Positions 25,124 to 33,556 of a DNA stretch of 64,000 nucleotides are shown here, piece after piece. Numbering within the stretch: the stretch's first letter is position 1; each line of letters begins with the position of its first letter. The notes beneath the pieces were generated by a model. It made no database searches, was not told where the DNA came from, and was given only the letters and a program-made list of their open reading frames with translations. The translations under genes and the position numbers were made by a program. This DNA comes from Caldilineaceae bacterium (GTDB lineage Bacteria; Chloroflexota; Anaerolineae; Caldilineales; Caldilineaceae). The stretch covers positions 62,001-126,000 of the forward strand of contig JACKBC010000009.1 in assembly GCA_020634755.1 (NCBI GenBank), written 5' to 3'.

Positions 25124-25855
25124 CTAATCCAAATTCTGTTCCTGCCGCTTGAAATAGCGGGACAACCCCAAACTAACCAGCAGCAGCCCAACGCTAAAGA
25201 CCAGAGACCAGGGGTTAAAGCTGGGTAGCCCTTCGCCAAAGTTGTCCTCGAAGGAGGCGCCAAAGAGCACAATGGAGATGGTCCCCGGAATAGAGCCCAG
25301 TGCCGTAGCCAAGAGAAAGGCTTTCCAATCAATGCGGAGGAAGCCGCCGAGATAGTTGACTAAATCATAAGGCAGCAGGATCAGGCGCATAATGAGAACG
25401 GTTTCAAAGCTGTTGTTGCGCATGCGTTTGGCATAGCGCTGAATGATGCCGTTGGATTGATCCGCATCTAGCAGACCTTGGCCAAAATAGCGGCCCACCA
25501 AATAGGCCACCATGGCGGAAGCGTTGCTGGCCACAATGGTGTAGAGCACACCCCACACCGGCCCAAACAAGAAACCACCCGCCAATGTAAGCAGCGATGC
25601 GGGAAAGAAAATGAGCGGACGCAGCGCATAGAGCAAAATATAGAAAAGCGGGCCGTAGATGCTGTTTTGGATCGAACCCACTAGATTTTTTACGGCGGCC
25701 AGCGGGCTCAGATTATTGGTTTGGGTATACCAAAGATAGCCGCCAATTACCAGGAGCCAGATGGCCAGCGCGGCTACCTTCTGCCCATGTTGCGCCCAAA
25801 ATGAAGCTGGGTTTTGGGCCCTTGCCGGATTGGCCGTCACGTTTTCATCGGTCAT
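25124..25855 (-). CDS. TVP38/TMEM64 (VTT-domain) membrane protein
   Basis: Integral membrane protein of 243 residues related to DedA/TMEM41 lipid scramblases. The VTT signature is visible as LRPLIFFPASLLTLAGGFLFGPVWG and, further on, AYLVGRYFGQ. Five or six hydrophobic segments; the N-terminal 20 residues are polar. Probably involved in lipid distribution across the membrane. Likely co-transcribed with the disulfide oxidoreductase downstream; a family B repeat separates it from the phosphatidyltransferase gene upstream. Confidence 0.88.
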   Translation of the reverse strand: MTDENVTANPARAQNPASFWAQHGQKVAALAIWLLVIGGYLWYTQTNNLSPLAAVKNLVGSIQNSIYGPLFYILLYALRPLIFFPASLLTLAGGFLFGPVWGVLYTIVASNASAMVAYLVGRYFGQGLLDADQSNGIIQRYAKRMRNNSFETVLIMRLILLPYDLVNYLGGFLRIDWKAFLLATALGSIPGTISIVLFGASFEDNFGEGLPSFNPWSLVFSVGLLLVSLGLSRYFKRQEQNLD

Positions 25856-25891
25856 AGTATGCGTACTCGTTCGATTTTGCGCGTTTTCTAT

Positions 25892-25980
25892 ACTCGGTAC
25901 ACCGCAACGGTGTTGGCGATCTAGATGTCGGTCTCGATTGGTGAATTCGCTGCTATCTGTTGCCGTTGCGATCTACGGAT
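25892..25980 (+). repeat. Repeat family B copy
   Basis: GTACACCGCAACGGTGTTGG to GCCGTTGCGATCTACGGAT. Its right end touches the stop codon of the CDP-alcohol phosphatidyltransferase gene. Confidence 0.75.
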
Positions 25981-26582
25981 TACAAATTATGATAGGCCCA
26001 CCAGATTCGTTGGCTGGCGGTAAAGAAGACCAATGCGGCCATGATTAGGAAGAGCGGCGCCAGATAGGTGGGCAGCAACAGAAAAAGGGTGTAAAACGCA
26101 ATCGTTTCCGCCCCTTCCACAAGCCCAGTTGGCATTTCAATACTGGTGAGCCGGCCGGACGTTTGCAGTTTGTGCTTTTCCAACAGGGCCGACAGCGTAG
26201 TCCAAGAGAGCAGGTTGATAATGTAGCTAGAGAGCAGGACAAGGCAGGCCCACATATTCAGCGCCGCGGGGTTGGCCGCTGTCAGCGCGAGCGGTATGGC
26301 CAGGTAAATCACAAAGTCCAGCAGCAGATCTAGAAAGCCGCCAAAATCACTTTGCTTGTGATGCACTCGCGCCACTAAGCCGTCGAGCCCGTCGATAACG
26401 CGGTTGAGAATCCAAAATCCCAGCCCGGCCCAATACGCCTGCTGCCAAATGGCCGCGGCCGAAAGCAACCCAATGCCAAGCGCAATAAATGAAAGCACAT
26501 TGGGGTGGATGGCGCTAAAGAGCTGTTCCGCCACTGGCAGCATCAGCTTATCCTTCTGCTCGCGCAGCACGCTGTCGCGCAT
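25980..26582 (-). CDS. CDP-alcohol phosphatidyltransferase
   Basis: Membrane enzyme of phospholipid synthesis, 200 residues. The family signature D-G-x2-A-R-x8-G-x3-D-x3-D is complete in DGLDGLVARVHHKQSDFGGF followed by LDLLLDF. Six hydrophobic segments. The alcohol acceptor (glycerol-3-phosphate, inositol phosphate or other) cannot be told from sequence. Upstream in the same direction as the VTT protein, so lipid metabolism may link the two. Confidence 0.9.
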   Translation of the reverse strand: MRDSVLREQKDKLMLPVAEQLFSAIHPNVLSFIALGIGLLSAAAIWQQAYWAGLGFWILNRVIDGLDGLVARVHHKQSDFGGFLDLLLDFVIYLAIPLALTAANPAALNMWACLVLLSSYIINLLSWTTLSALLEKHKLQTSGRLTSIEMPTGLVEGAETIAFYTLFLLLPTYLAPLFLIMAALVFFTASQRIWWAYHNL

Positions 26583-26833
26583 AGTGAAGCCCTCCTGATT
26601 GTTTTGCTGTTGTTCAACGCTGACTCAAGTTATATCGCTTCAAGCCTGGTGGTTATGTAATTGACTCTACATGAAATCAGGCAAATCGAGGGCAGACTGC
26701 GTTTTCTCACGGCCTGTTAATGTGGAGGTAAGAGTTTTGAGAGAAAGGGGTAAAGGGTAGTTCTATTTTGGGATTAGCCCTGAAAGAACGCAGAAAGGCA
26801 TAGCTTCCAGCACATATCATAGCTTCCAGCATA

Positions 26834-26877
26834 TATGCAGTCGTTTCTTCAGTCGGCACAAAAGAAACGACTGCATA
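26834..26877 (-). terminator. Hairpin downstream of the cupin gene
   Basis: A 16-bp perfect inverted repeat TATGCAGTCGTTTCTT/AAGAAACGACTGCATA with a 12-nt loop, 17 bp beyond the cupin stop codon. There is no clear U-tract, so it may stabilise the mRNA 3' end rather than terminate. Confidence 0.55.
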
Positions 26878-26894
26878 GACACCAGAATTTCGTT

Positions 26895-27302
26895 TTATCC
26901 GCGTAACGATTGCCACGGTTCCTCATTGGCCACATCCACCAGTTGATACCCTTCGGCGCCAACGGACGGCCCCAGCGTAACGTGCAGGCGGGCCGGCTTG
27001 TCGGATACATTAAATGACGCGTGGACCACGCCCCCCGCAATAAAGACCGCATCGCCAGCATTGAGCGTCTGGCTTTTTTTCTCCAGCCACTGTTCAATGC
27101 TGCCTTCCAGCACGTAGATCACCTCTTCTTGGCCGGGATGTTTGTGAAAATCGTGGCCAAACCCGGGCTGCAACTCAACTTCAATCACAACCAGATGGCT
27201 AGCGTCCGTATCCACGGGACGACTAACCCATTTCATGGTTCCCCAGTCCAGCGTATCCACTGTGGCTGAGGCGCCTGGTATAAATTTCCCGCTTGTCATC
27301 AT
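26895..27302 (-). CDS. Cupin-domain protein
   Basis: Small single-domain cupin of about 135 residues. Both cupin motifs are visible: FGHDFHKHPGQEEVIYVLEG (metal ligands His, His, Glu) and GDAVFIAGGVVHASFN with the second His. A trailing conserved-looking tail follows. Start chosen at the first of two adjacent ATGs, preceded by AAAGGAA; the longer frame adds 28 unlikely residues. It lies 94 bp downstream of the sugar epimerase, suggesting a sugar- or metabolite-binding or isomerase role, but the substrate is unknown. Confidence 0.85.
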   Translation of the reverse strand: MMTSGKFIPGASATVDTLDWGTMKWVSRPVDTDASHLVVIEVELQPGFGHDFHKHPGQEEVIYVLEGSIEQWLEKKSQTLNAGDAVFIAGGVVHASFNVSDKPARLHVTLGPSVGAEGYQLVDVANEEPWQSLRG

Positions 27303-27396
27303 TGGTTCCTTTCTGTTATGGGGAGGAGGTTGGGGAGTAAGAATTAGGAAGTGGGAGTACGCGACGCGCGCCTGCCTACTTCCCACTTTCTAACTC

Positions 27397-28251
27397 CTAA
27401 TCGCCCTGCAAAAGGCTGTGCAAAAAGCACAACCCATCACTGGCCAGTTGGTCTTGGCTAGTGGCCAATGGTCGCCAAATGGCGGCGGCGCGCGCAATGA
27501 CCTGCACCTCCACGGAAAACGACTCAATGACCACGGGACCGTTATAGTGGATGTCGTGCAAACCAGCCGCCACCTGGTCCCACGGAACGTGGCCCGTGCC
27601 GGGCGCGCCGCGATCATTTTCACAAGCATGAATGTGCTTGACGCGTGAACCGGCGGCCCGAATAGCATCGCCCAGGCTGCGTTCTTCAATGTTCATGTGA
27701 AATGTATCCAGCAGCAGCCCGCAGGCTGGATGATCAACGCGATCCACCAACTCAATGCCTTGGGTTGTCAGGTTGATAAAGCTGGTTTCAAAGCGATTGA
27801 GCGGCTCAATACAGAGCGTAATACCGTGGTCGCCGGCATATTGGGCCAGCGGGCGCAAATTGGTCATGAGCAGTTCCATGGCGCGCTCGCGTTCAGCGGC
27901 GGTGGCTTGCCACGTACGTCCCACTGCGGAATAGATGGGGCCAATGATGTTGGTGGCGCCAATGGTCTCTGCCGCCAGAATGCAGTGCCGCAGATATGCC
28001 ACACAGCTTTGGCGTTCGGTGGGGTCGGCGCTAATCAGATCGCGGCCGGGGCCAGTGGCGGCGCTCAAGCTGACGCCCAGGCCATGTGCTTGCGTTAATT
28101 CGCGCGCCAGCGCGTAGTCAAAATCATGAGGGGCCTCAATGGGCAGCTCGATCCAATCAAAACCCAAGCGCGCAACGTGGGGAATAATTTGGCGCAAACG
28201 CTCATTGTTGAGCGGTGAATGCCAGATCCAAGTGTTTGCGCCAAATTGCAT
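27397..28251 (-). CDS. Sugar epimerase, D-tagatose/D-psicose 3-epimerase type
   Basis: Xylose-isomerase-like TIM barrel of 284 residues. The metal and catalytic motifs match ketose 3-epimerases: CIEPLNRFETSFINLTTQG (Glu), LLLDTFHMNIEE (Asp), HIHACENDRGAPGTGHVPW (His and Arg) and VIESFS (Glu). The preferred start is the ATG at 28251, seven bases after AGGAGAAGG. Likely interconverts ketoses or a related sugar at C3. Co-directional with the cupin downstream and the zinc-ribbon protein upstream. Confidence 0.88.
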   Translation of the reverse strand: MQFGANTWIWHSPLNNERLRQIIPHVARLGFDWIELPIEAPHDFDYALARELTQAHGLGVSLSAATGPGRDLISADPTERQSCVAYLRHCILAAETIGATNIIGPIYSAVGRTWQATAAERERAMELLMTNLRPLAQYAGDHGITLCIEPLNRFETSFINLTTQGIELVDRVDHPACGLLLDTFHMNIEERSLGDAIRAAGSRVKHIHACENDRGAPGTGHVPWDQVAAGLHDIHYNGPVVIESFSVEVQVIARAAAIWRPLATSQDQLASDGLCFLHSLLQGD

Positions 28252-28265
28252 GAGCCTTCTCCTGC

Positions 28266-28898
28266 TCAATCGCCGGTGCGAGTGGGGCGAGCAAAAGGAT
28301 TCTCGCGGCGGCGTGGAGATGGCGATTGGGCGGCGGCAAATTCAGGTTCCTGGGGCGTCTGTGGCGCGAAGATGGGTTCAGCAGCGGGCGTTACTGTCTC
28401 GCGTTGGGCGGTGCTGCGCTGTTCTACATTGCGCTGCTCTGTGCTGCGCGGTTCGGCGCCGCGTTGGGTCGCGCCGCACATGACGCAGATGTCCCACTCC
28501 GTGCGCACTAGGTTGCTACAGTTGGCGCATGAATATTGAAGCTGGGCGTGGCAAGTGGGGCAAAAGATCCACGCTTCATGGGTGGGCGAGCCACACTGGT
28601 AGCAAGCTTTGGCTGTTTCCAATTCGCGCAGCAGCGCTTCTTCTTCCAGCGCGCGGTCATAGATTTCCGCCAGCGTATCTTTGGGGCGAATCATCATGTA
28701 AAGCACTAGCCCCACAATGGGAAAAATGAGCACCAGTAAACAGGCCAGCAGCATGGCCAGCCAATCGCGGCTGCGCGAGCGGATATCGTTAAAAGTCCAA
28801 ATGCCCATGGAAACCCAGAAGGCAAAAAGAAAAGCGCCGAAGATTGCCACAATGACGCCGGCAATGGTGGCGATAGTATTGACAAATTCGGGCGACAT
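28266..28898 (-). CDS. Zinc-ribbon membrane protein, unknown function
   Basis: About 210 residues. Two N-terminal membrane segments (residues 8-30 and 44-66) are followed by two zinc ribbons with cysteine pairs CYQCGS/CPTC and CANC/CVMC. The polar C-terminal tail contains a degenerate repeat (STEQRNVEQRSTAQRET) encoded by repetitive DNA. Start ATG at 28898 is preceded by AAAGGAA. Similar arrangements are common in Chloroflexota and Actinobacteria as 'zinc ribbon domain-containing protein' without assigned role. Confidence 0.78.
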   Translation of the reverse strand: MSPEFVNTIATIAGVIVAIFGAFLFAFWVSMGIWTFNDIRSRSRDWLAMLLACLLVLIFPIVGLVLYMMIRPKDTLAEIYDRALEEEALLRELETAKACYQCGSPTHEAWIFCPTCHAQLQYSCANCSNLVRTEWDICVMCGATQRGAEPRSTEQRNVEQRSTAQRETVTPAAEPIFAPQTPQEPEFAAAQSPSPRRRENPFARPTRTGD

Positions 28899-28908
28899 GA
28901 AAATTTCC

Positions 28909-28956
28909 TTTGTCGAAAAACAACTTTGTCGAAAAACAACAGAGTCGAAAAACAGA
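28909..28956. repeat. Three tandem 16-bp repeats
   Basis: Units TTTGTCGAAAAACAAC twice and AGAGTCGAAAAACAGA, just upstream of the ribosome site of the zinc-ribbon gene. Could be slippage-generated or a regulator-binding array. Confidence 0.7.
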
Positions 28957-29070
28957 GTTGACGTACCCAATAACATGCGGATTATAGCGCACAAGAATGC
29001 GAAAAACCAAAACCTTTGGGGTGCAGCTATGGGTGCATTGAGCCTGACATAGCCGTTCCCTAAATTTTTT

Positions 29071-29154
29071 AGGACTTACGCAAGCCTAGAGTAAGAATCG
29101 CCTTATAAAAGATCGTCTCTTCTCCTGGCGATCCACAGTCGCTGCGTAAGTCGT
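29071..29154 (+). repeat. Repeat family A, full copy
   Basis: Reference copy: left end AGGACTTACGCAAGCCTAGA, right end CCACAGTCGCTGCGTAAGTC. Nearly identical to the copy at 63896. Confidence 0.85.
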
Positions 29155-29165
29155 GTTTTTATTTT

Positions 29166-29194
29166 TTGACATTCGCCTTTTTCCGTGCTATATT
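29166..29194 (+). promoter_or_regulatory. Consensus sigma-70 promoter facing non-coding DNA
   Basis: TTGACA, 17-bp spacer, TATATT. No coding sequence follows for 1.4 kb; a transcript would run into the family D hairpin. Confidence 0.55.
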
Positions 29195-29261
29195 CGCCAC
29201 ACCACTGACTTAAAAAGATGTAAGAGTATCACCTAAAAGTTTCATCTATACTTTGCTCTGT

Positions 29262-29332
29262 ATGAAAACCGTAGATTGTTCTCTTCTGCTAGAGTTTTGG
29301 AAAACTATGGTTTTCATCACAACCGCAGTATA
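29262..29332 (+). repeat. Repeat family D copy
   Basis: Hairpin ATGAAAACCGTAG/CTATGGTTTTCAT followed by the conserved tail CACAACCGCAGTATAA. Confidence 0.7.
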
Positions 29333-29696
29333 AAAACCATCTTCGTCACCACAATTGTTGCACACCAGCCAGTAAATTGTATTGCGGTTGCCAATAAAAT
29401 AGCGAGCTTTCCCCAAACCACATGGGAAAATAAGCGTTCATTTTGCGACAGCGTAAAGTATATCAGGTCAAACTGACAAGCCGCTTCAACTGACAAGCCG
29501 CTTCAACTGACAAAGTAACGATAAAAACAATAAAAAATTTGTATATTTTATACAAAGCCGTTGTGTTACCATTACGCTGGTATTATCCGATAATATTTTG
29601 GAGTAGACCGTTTAGACCACTGCCTCTGGGCAAAATTCTTGCTGTATATCAGTCCAAAATGGCTAGTGTTCCGTCAATCGTGTTTTGATTACTAAC

Positions 29697-29779
29697 ACGA
29701 CTTACGCAGCGCCTGTGGATTGCCAAGAGTGAAGCCGTTTGCATTCGACACAATTTTCGTCAAGGCTTGCGTAAGTCCT
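29697..29779 (-). repeat. Repeat family A copy, inverted
   Basis: ACGACTTACGCAGCGCCTGT to AGGCTTGCGTAAGTCCT, opposite in orientation to the copy at 29071. Confidence 0.85.
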
Positions 29780-29790
29780 ATTAATGACTC

Positions 29791-29869
29791 ACGTTACGCA
29801 GCGGCAGCCAGTCTGCCAGAGAGAAACGGGAACGTCGGCGAGCCGACTTTCCTCCAGGCTTGCGTAACA
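29791..29869 (-). repeat. Repeat family A, subtype 2 copy
   Basis: ACGTTACGCAGCGGCAGCCA to CCAGGCTTGCGTAACAT. Terminal repeats as in family A but with GTTACGCA, and a different GC-rich centre (GTCGGCGAGCCGAC). Confidence 0.8.
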
Positions 29870-30038
29870 TAAATTAATAAGTAGTCAGAACACCAATGTC
29901 TCGGCAAGCATTCGTAACGGATTGCCATCAATTCATGCTTGACGAGACACTAGTTGCAAAGCTACGAACGCCCCCTGTTTTAGAAGCTTGTAAACTTCAA
30001 TATCGGCCAATCTTACCAAAATTCCAGTTAATTACCTC

Positions 30039-30117
30039 ACGTTACGCAGCGACAGCCAGTCTGCTAGAGAGCAACAGGACCGTCGGCGAGCCGACTTTCC
30101 GCTAGGCTTGCGTAACA
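30039..30117 (-). repeat. Repeat family A, subtype 2 copy
   Basis: Differs from the copy at 29791 at only a handful of positions over 79 bp, so the subtype spread recently or is maintained by conversion. Confidence 0.8.
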
Positions 30118-30127
30118 TAAGTTAATT

Positions 30128-30264
30128 ACGACTTACACGGCGCTGAATAAGGGCCAAGAGTAGAAAGTATCTGCAACGAGATAGTTTTTACTCCAGGCGC
30201 TCTGGCTCCGCCAGAGGCTCTGGCTGCGCAAGAGGCTCTGGCTTTGCGAAAAGCTGCGTAAGTC
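30128..30264 (-). repeat. Repeat family A copy with internal tandem 18-mers
   Basis: Ends ACGACTTACACGGCGCTG and AAGCTGCGTAAGTCT. The centre is expanded by three tandem 18-bp units of the type GGCTCTGGCTCCGCCAGA (about 30198-30252). Confidence 0.7.
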
Positions 30265-30431
30265 TTGAAATATCTGTTTTGACCCCGTCAAGTTTCATGT
30301 CAGTACTGTGGTATAACCAGGCCATGACAGCATGACCTTTGTTTCGCCTAAGCACATTCTGCACAGTTCAATTTTACAGCCCGATGCCATGTGCTCCCAT
30401 GAGGGTTGATGGCATCAACATTGATTTCATC

Positions 30432-30463
30432 ACTAGTGAATCAATTGTACTAGTGAATCAATT
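30432..30463. promoter_or_regulatory. Two direct repeats upstream of the transporter operon
   Basis: ACTAGTGAATCAATT occurs twice with a 17-bp period, 137 bp before the receptor start codon. Possible operator for a regulator of amino-acid uptake; no consensus regulator is recognised. Confidence 0.4.
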
Positions 30464-30599
30464 ATCGATGATTTGATCATCCCTGGTGGGCCGGCTGTCT
30501 ATTGAACGATGCGATTCGTCTTGGTTGAATCCAGTCGGCGTATTTTCCCATGAGCCTGTCATTTTTTAGCGTTTTACAATCCAAATAAAGGAGTCATTT

Positions 30600-31823
30600 A
30601 TGAAGAAGAACCCCAAGCTTTACACAATAGGCCTGGTCGTGTCTATGGTGCTGGGTATGGTGATTGCCGCCTGTTTTGGCGCCGGGCCAGCCCCTGCCGA
30701 GGCCGAACCCACCGAGGCGCCCGCCGCGGTGGAAGCGGAAGCGCCCGCCGAAGCCGAAGCACCCGCTGAAGCCGAAGCACCAGCCGAAGAGGCCACCGAG
30801 GCGCCCGCTGAAGAAGCTGCGGCCGCACCGGCTGAATCTGAAGCGGCTGCGCCAGTTGCCCAGGGCGAAGCCACCTTGGCCACCGTCCAAGAGCGCGGCC
30901 AAGTCAAATGTGGCTCGGGCGCCGGGGCCGCCCCTGGTTTCGGATTTATTAAGGAAGATGGTAGTTGGGAAGGCTTCAACGTCGATTTCTGCAAGGTAGT
31001 TGCCGCCGCCGTTTTGGGTGACGCCGAAGCCGTTGAGTATGTTGTTACCACCGGCACAACACGCTTCCCCATTCTGCAATCTGGCGAAGCCGATGTGCTG
31101 AGCAACAGCACGACCTGGACTTCCAGCCGCGACACGGCGCTGGGCTTCAACTTTGCGCCCACCACTTTCTATGATGGTCAGGGCATTGTTGTGCGCACAG
31201 ATTCCGGCATCGAGTCGTTGGAAGACTTGGAAGGCGGTTCGGTCTGCGTTGGTACAGGTACAACCACCGAGAAGAATCTGGCGGACGTCATGCGCAAGCT
31301 AGATATTCAGTATGAAGCGGTGACTTTTGAAGACACGGGCGACGTAGTGCGTTCGGCCTTTGAAGAAGGTCGCTGTGATGCCTGGACCAATGATAAATCC
31401 GGTCTGATTTCGGGCCTTGTCCTCTTTGCTGACCCGAGTTCAGTCAAGATTTTGGATGTGACCATGTCCAAAGAGCCGTTGGGCCCGCTGGTGCGTCAGG
31501 GCGATGACAACTGGTTTGACATTGTGAAGTGGTCCGTTTTCTGTACGTTCCAGGCTGAAGAGCTGGGAATTACCTCTGAAAACGTAGACGAGATGCTGAA
31601 CAGTGAAGATCCAGTGGTGCTCAACACGTTGGGTGTTGAAGGCGAACATGGCTCGGCCATGGGTCTGAGCAACGACTTCTGCTACCAGGTTGTTAAGCAA
31701 GTAGGCAACTACGGCGAAATCTTTAATCGCAATCTAGGGCCAGACACGCAGTTTAACCTGTCTCGCGGCATCAACGCCTTGTGGACAGAAGGCGGCCTGA
31801 TGTACTCTCCGCCGTTCCGCTAA
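30600..31823 (+). CDS. aapJ: Amino-acid ABC transporter substrate-binding lipoprotein
   Basis: Extracytoplasmic receptor of a polar amino-acid uptake system (AapJ/BztA type), 407 residues. A lipobox GMVIAAC anchors Cys25. Residues 28-88 form an Ala/Glu/Pro-rich spacer with PAEAEA repeats. The binding domain starts near residue 92 (LATVQERGQVKCGSG, then GSWEGFNVDFCKVVAAAVLG). Cysteines are frequent; Cys216 and Cys259 sit in the second lobe and have equivalents in the neighbouring permease. Ribosome site AAAGGAG. First gene of the transporter operon; its own terminator at 31841 probably reduces read-through so that receptor exceeds permease. Confidence 0.92.
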   Translation: MKKNPKLYTIGLVVSMVLGMVIAACFGAGPAPAEAEPTEAPAAVEAEAPAEAEAPAEAEAPAEEATEAPAEEAAAAPAESEAAAPVAQGEATLATVQERGQVKCGSGAGAAPGFGFIKEDGSWEGFNVDFCKVVAAAVLGDAEAVEYVVTTGTTRFPILQSGEADVLSNSTTWTSSRDTALGFNFAPTTFYDGQGIVVRTDSGIESLEDLEGGSVCVGTGTTTEKNLADVMRKLDIQYEAVTFEDTGDVVRSAFEEGRCDAWTNDKSGLISGLVLFADPSSVKILDVTMSKEPLGPLVRQGDDNWFDIVKWSVFCTFQAEELGITSENVDEMLNSEDPVVLNTLGVEGEHGSAMGLSNDFCYQVVKQVGNYGEIFNRNLGPDTQFNLSRGINALWTEGGLMYSPPFR

Positions 31824-31840
31824 ATCGAGTGTGAACACCA

Positions 31841-31877
31841 AAAGCATCTGCTCCCTAGCTGGGGCAGATGCTTTTTT
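31841..31877 (+). terminator. Rho-independent terminator after the receptor gene
   Basis: Stem AGCATCTGCTCC/GGGGCAGATGCT followed by TTTTTT. Read-through would be needed to express the permeases from the receptor promoter. Confidence 0.85.
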
Positions 31878-31928
31878 GGATATAGCTTCAGTACTTGGAA
31901 TGAGGTTCAGGTTTAAGGGGTTACGATT

Positions 31929-33554
31929 ATGGCGCAGACTTTGGCTTCGGCTCCGCCACCTATGAATAAGGGCTTTTTCTCGCGTATTTCCTCCTATATT
32001 TTTGATATACGCTTTTTGGGCGTTATTGTACAGATCGCCTTTATTGCGATCGTCATTTTAGGCGTCCGTACGTTGGGCGGGAATTTTGCGCAAAATGCGG
32101 GCAAGCTGGGTCGGGCCCAATTTATTTGCCGCGATGGCAGTTTCTCCTATCGTTGTGCATACGACTTTATGGACGGCAATGCCGGTTTTGATATTTCAGA
32201 CCCGCCGCTGGAATACAAAACAACCGATTCATTCTGGTGGGCGCTGTGGAATGGCATTATCAACACGTTCCGCGTGGGCATATTGGCTTTAATCGCCACC
32301 ACAATTTTGGGAACGCTGGCCGGTATTGCGCGCTTGTCGGACAATTGGTTACTCTCAAAAGTAGCGTTGGTCTATGTAGAGATCACGCGTAATACGCCGG
32401 TGTTGGTTCAACTTTTGCTATTATATTTTTCTGTTGTGCTGGCGCTGCCAGACATTCGCGAAGCGATTCAGCCATTTGGGCTGCCCATCTTCTTATCCAA
32501 TCGCGGCCTAAGCATTCCCTGGCCAGAATTCATGTCTTCCGCGCCCATTTGGCTGGCTTTCTTAATTCTGGGCATTCTGCAATTCCAGTTGACCTGGTTT
32601 TTCATGGGCCGGCGCGAGCAAGAGACCGGCAAGCCCAGCAATCGCTTTCGGTGGGCGTTGGCTGGCTTTTTGGTCATCGCCGCCGTGGGGTGGATTATTT
32701 CCAGCGCCACAGCAGACAATGAAGGCATCCTGGTGGCGCGCTCCAGCCGTATCGGCGAGTTTGAGGATATTAAATCCGTCATCATGACCCGTGGTGGCGT
32801 GAACCACGTCAGCGAGTTTGCGCACAAGAGCGACGAAGAACTGGAACAGGCGGCCTTGAAAATTTGCGTCCTGCGCGACTCGCCATCCGAGCCCAACCTC
32901 ACCAACAAATTGCGCCGTCTCGGTTTGCCCTATGAAGTGAACCGGGCCAGTTCAATGAGCCGCGCCATCTCCAGCTTTGCTGAGGGCAATTGTGATGTGT
33001 TGGCGGCGCCCAAGTCGGCCCTAAATTCAGCGTTGGCTATGCTGGAAAGCCCGGCCAGCAATTTGATAGTTTCCGTGAAGGAAGCGCCCCTGACGTGGAC
33101 CGTTCCCAGCTTTGAGGGGTTCAATGTGGTGGGCGGCTGGTCCATGACGGGCGAATTTTTTGCCCTCTTCTTGGGGTTGACCATTTTCTACGGCGGTGGC
33201 CTGGCGGAAGTTGTGCGTGCGGGTATTTTATCCGTCTCCAAGGGCCAAACGGAAGCCGCCCGTGCGCTGGGTCTGTTGGAAGGTCAGCGTCTCCAACTCA
33301 TTGTGTTGCCCCAGGCGCTCAAAGTGATTATTCCCCCGTTGATTAGCACCTACCTCAGCTTGATGAAGGATACCAGTTTGGGCGTGGCTGTGGCCTTCCC
33401 AGAAATGTACCTTATTTCGCAAACGCTTATGAACCAGTCTGGTCGAGCGCTGCAGATTATGATCATTATCATGCTGGTCTATCTGGTCATCAGCATCTTC
33501 TTCTCCGTTGTTCTAAATTGGTACAACCAGCGCGTTGTACTTGTGGAGCGGTAA
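31929..33554 (+). CDS. aapQ: Amino-acid ABC transporter permease with receptor-lobe-like insertion
   Basis: Permease of the HisM/AapQ type, 541 residues, longer than the roughly 400 usual for AapQ. The N-terminal half has the inner-membrane domain start (GIINTFRVGILALIATTILGTLAGIARLS). The C-terminal half holds the coupling EAA loop (GQTEAARALGLLEGQRLQLIVLPQALKVIIPP). Between them, residues about 262-400 are an extracytoplasmic insertion. Residues 312-388 align almost without gaps to residues 215-294 of the receptor encoded just upstream, including both cysteines (Cys313, Cys355) in ICV and GNCD contexts. It thus seems to carry half of a binding-protein lobe. The next gene starts 2 bp after the stop. 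Confidence 0.9.
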   Translation: MAQTLASAPPPMNKGFFSRISSYIFDIRFLGVIVQIAFIAIVILGVRTLGGNFAQNAGKLGRAQFICRDGSFSYRCAYDFMDGNAGFDISDPPLEYKTTDSFWWALWNGIINTFRVGILALIATTILGTLAGIARLSDNWLLSKVALVYVEITRNTPVLVQLLLLYFSVVLALPDIREAIQPFGLPIFLSNRGLSIPWPEFMSSAPIWLAFLILGILQFQLTWFFMGRREQETGKPSNRFRWALAGFLVIAAVGWIISSATADNEGILVARSSRIGEFEDIKSVIMTRGGVNHVSEFAHKSDEELEQAALKICVLRDSPSEPNLTNKLRRLGLPYEVNRASSMSRAISSFAEGNCDVLAAPKSALNSALAMLESPASNLIVSVKEAPLTWTVPSFEGFNVVGGWSMTGEFFALFLGLTIFYGGGLAEVVRAGILSVSKGQTEAARALGLLEGQRLQLIVLPQALKVIIPPLISTYLSLMKDTSLGVAVAFPEMYLISQTLMNQSGRALQIMIIIMLVYLVISIFFSVVLNWYNQRVVLVER

Positions 33555-33556
33555 CT

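Larger units (their letters stand above)
29040..30599. other. 1.5-kb gene-free repeat cluster
   Basis: No convincing coding frame. Contains five family A copies, one family D copy, a consensus promoter at 29166 and tandem direct repeats at 30432. It separates the minus-strand zinc-ribbon group from the amino-acid transporter operon. Confidence 0.7.

Noticed and set aside
26707..26916. 69-codon minus-strand frame after the cupin gene
   Set aside because: It is read through the 16-bp inverted repeat and overlaps the cupin 3' end; no start signal.
29896..30105. 69-codon frame in the repeat cluster
   Set aside because: Its last third is translated from a family A repeat.
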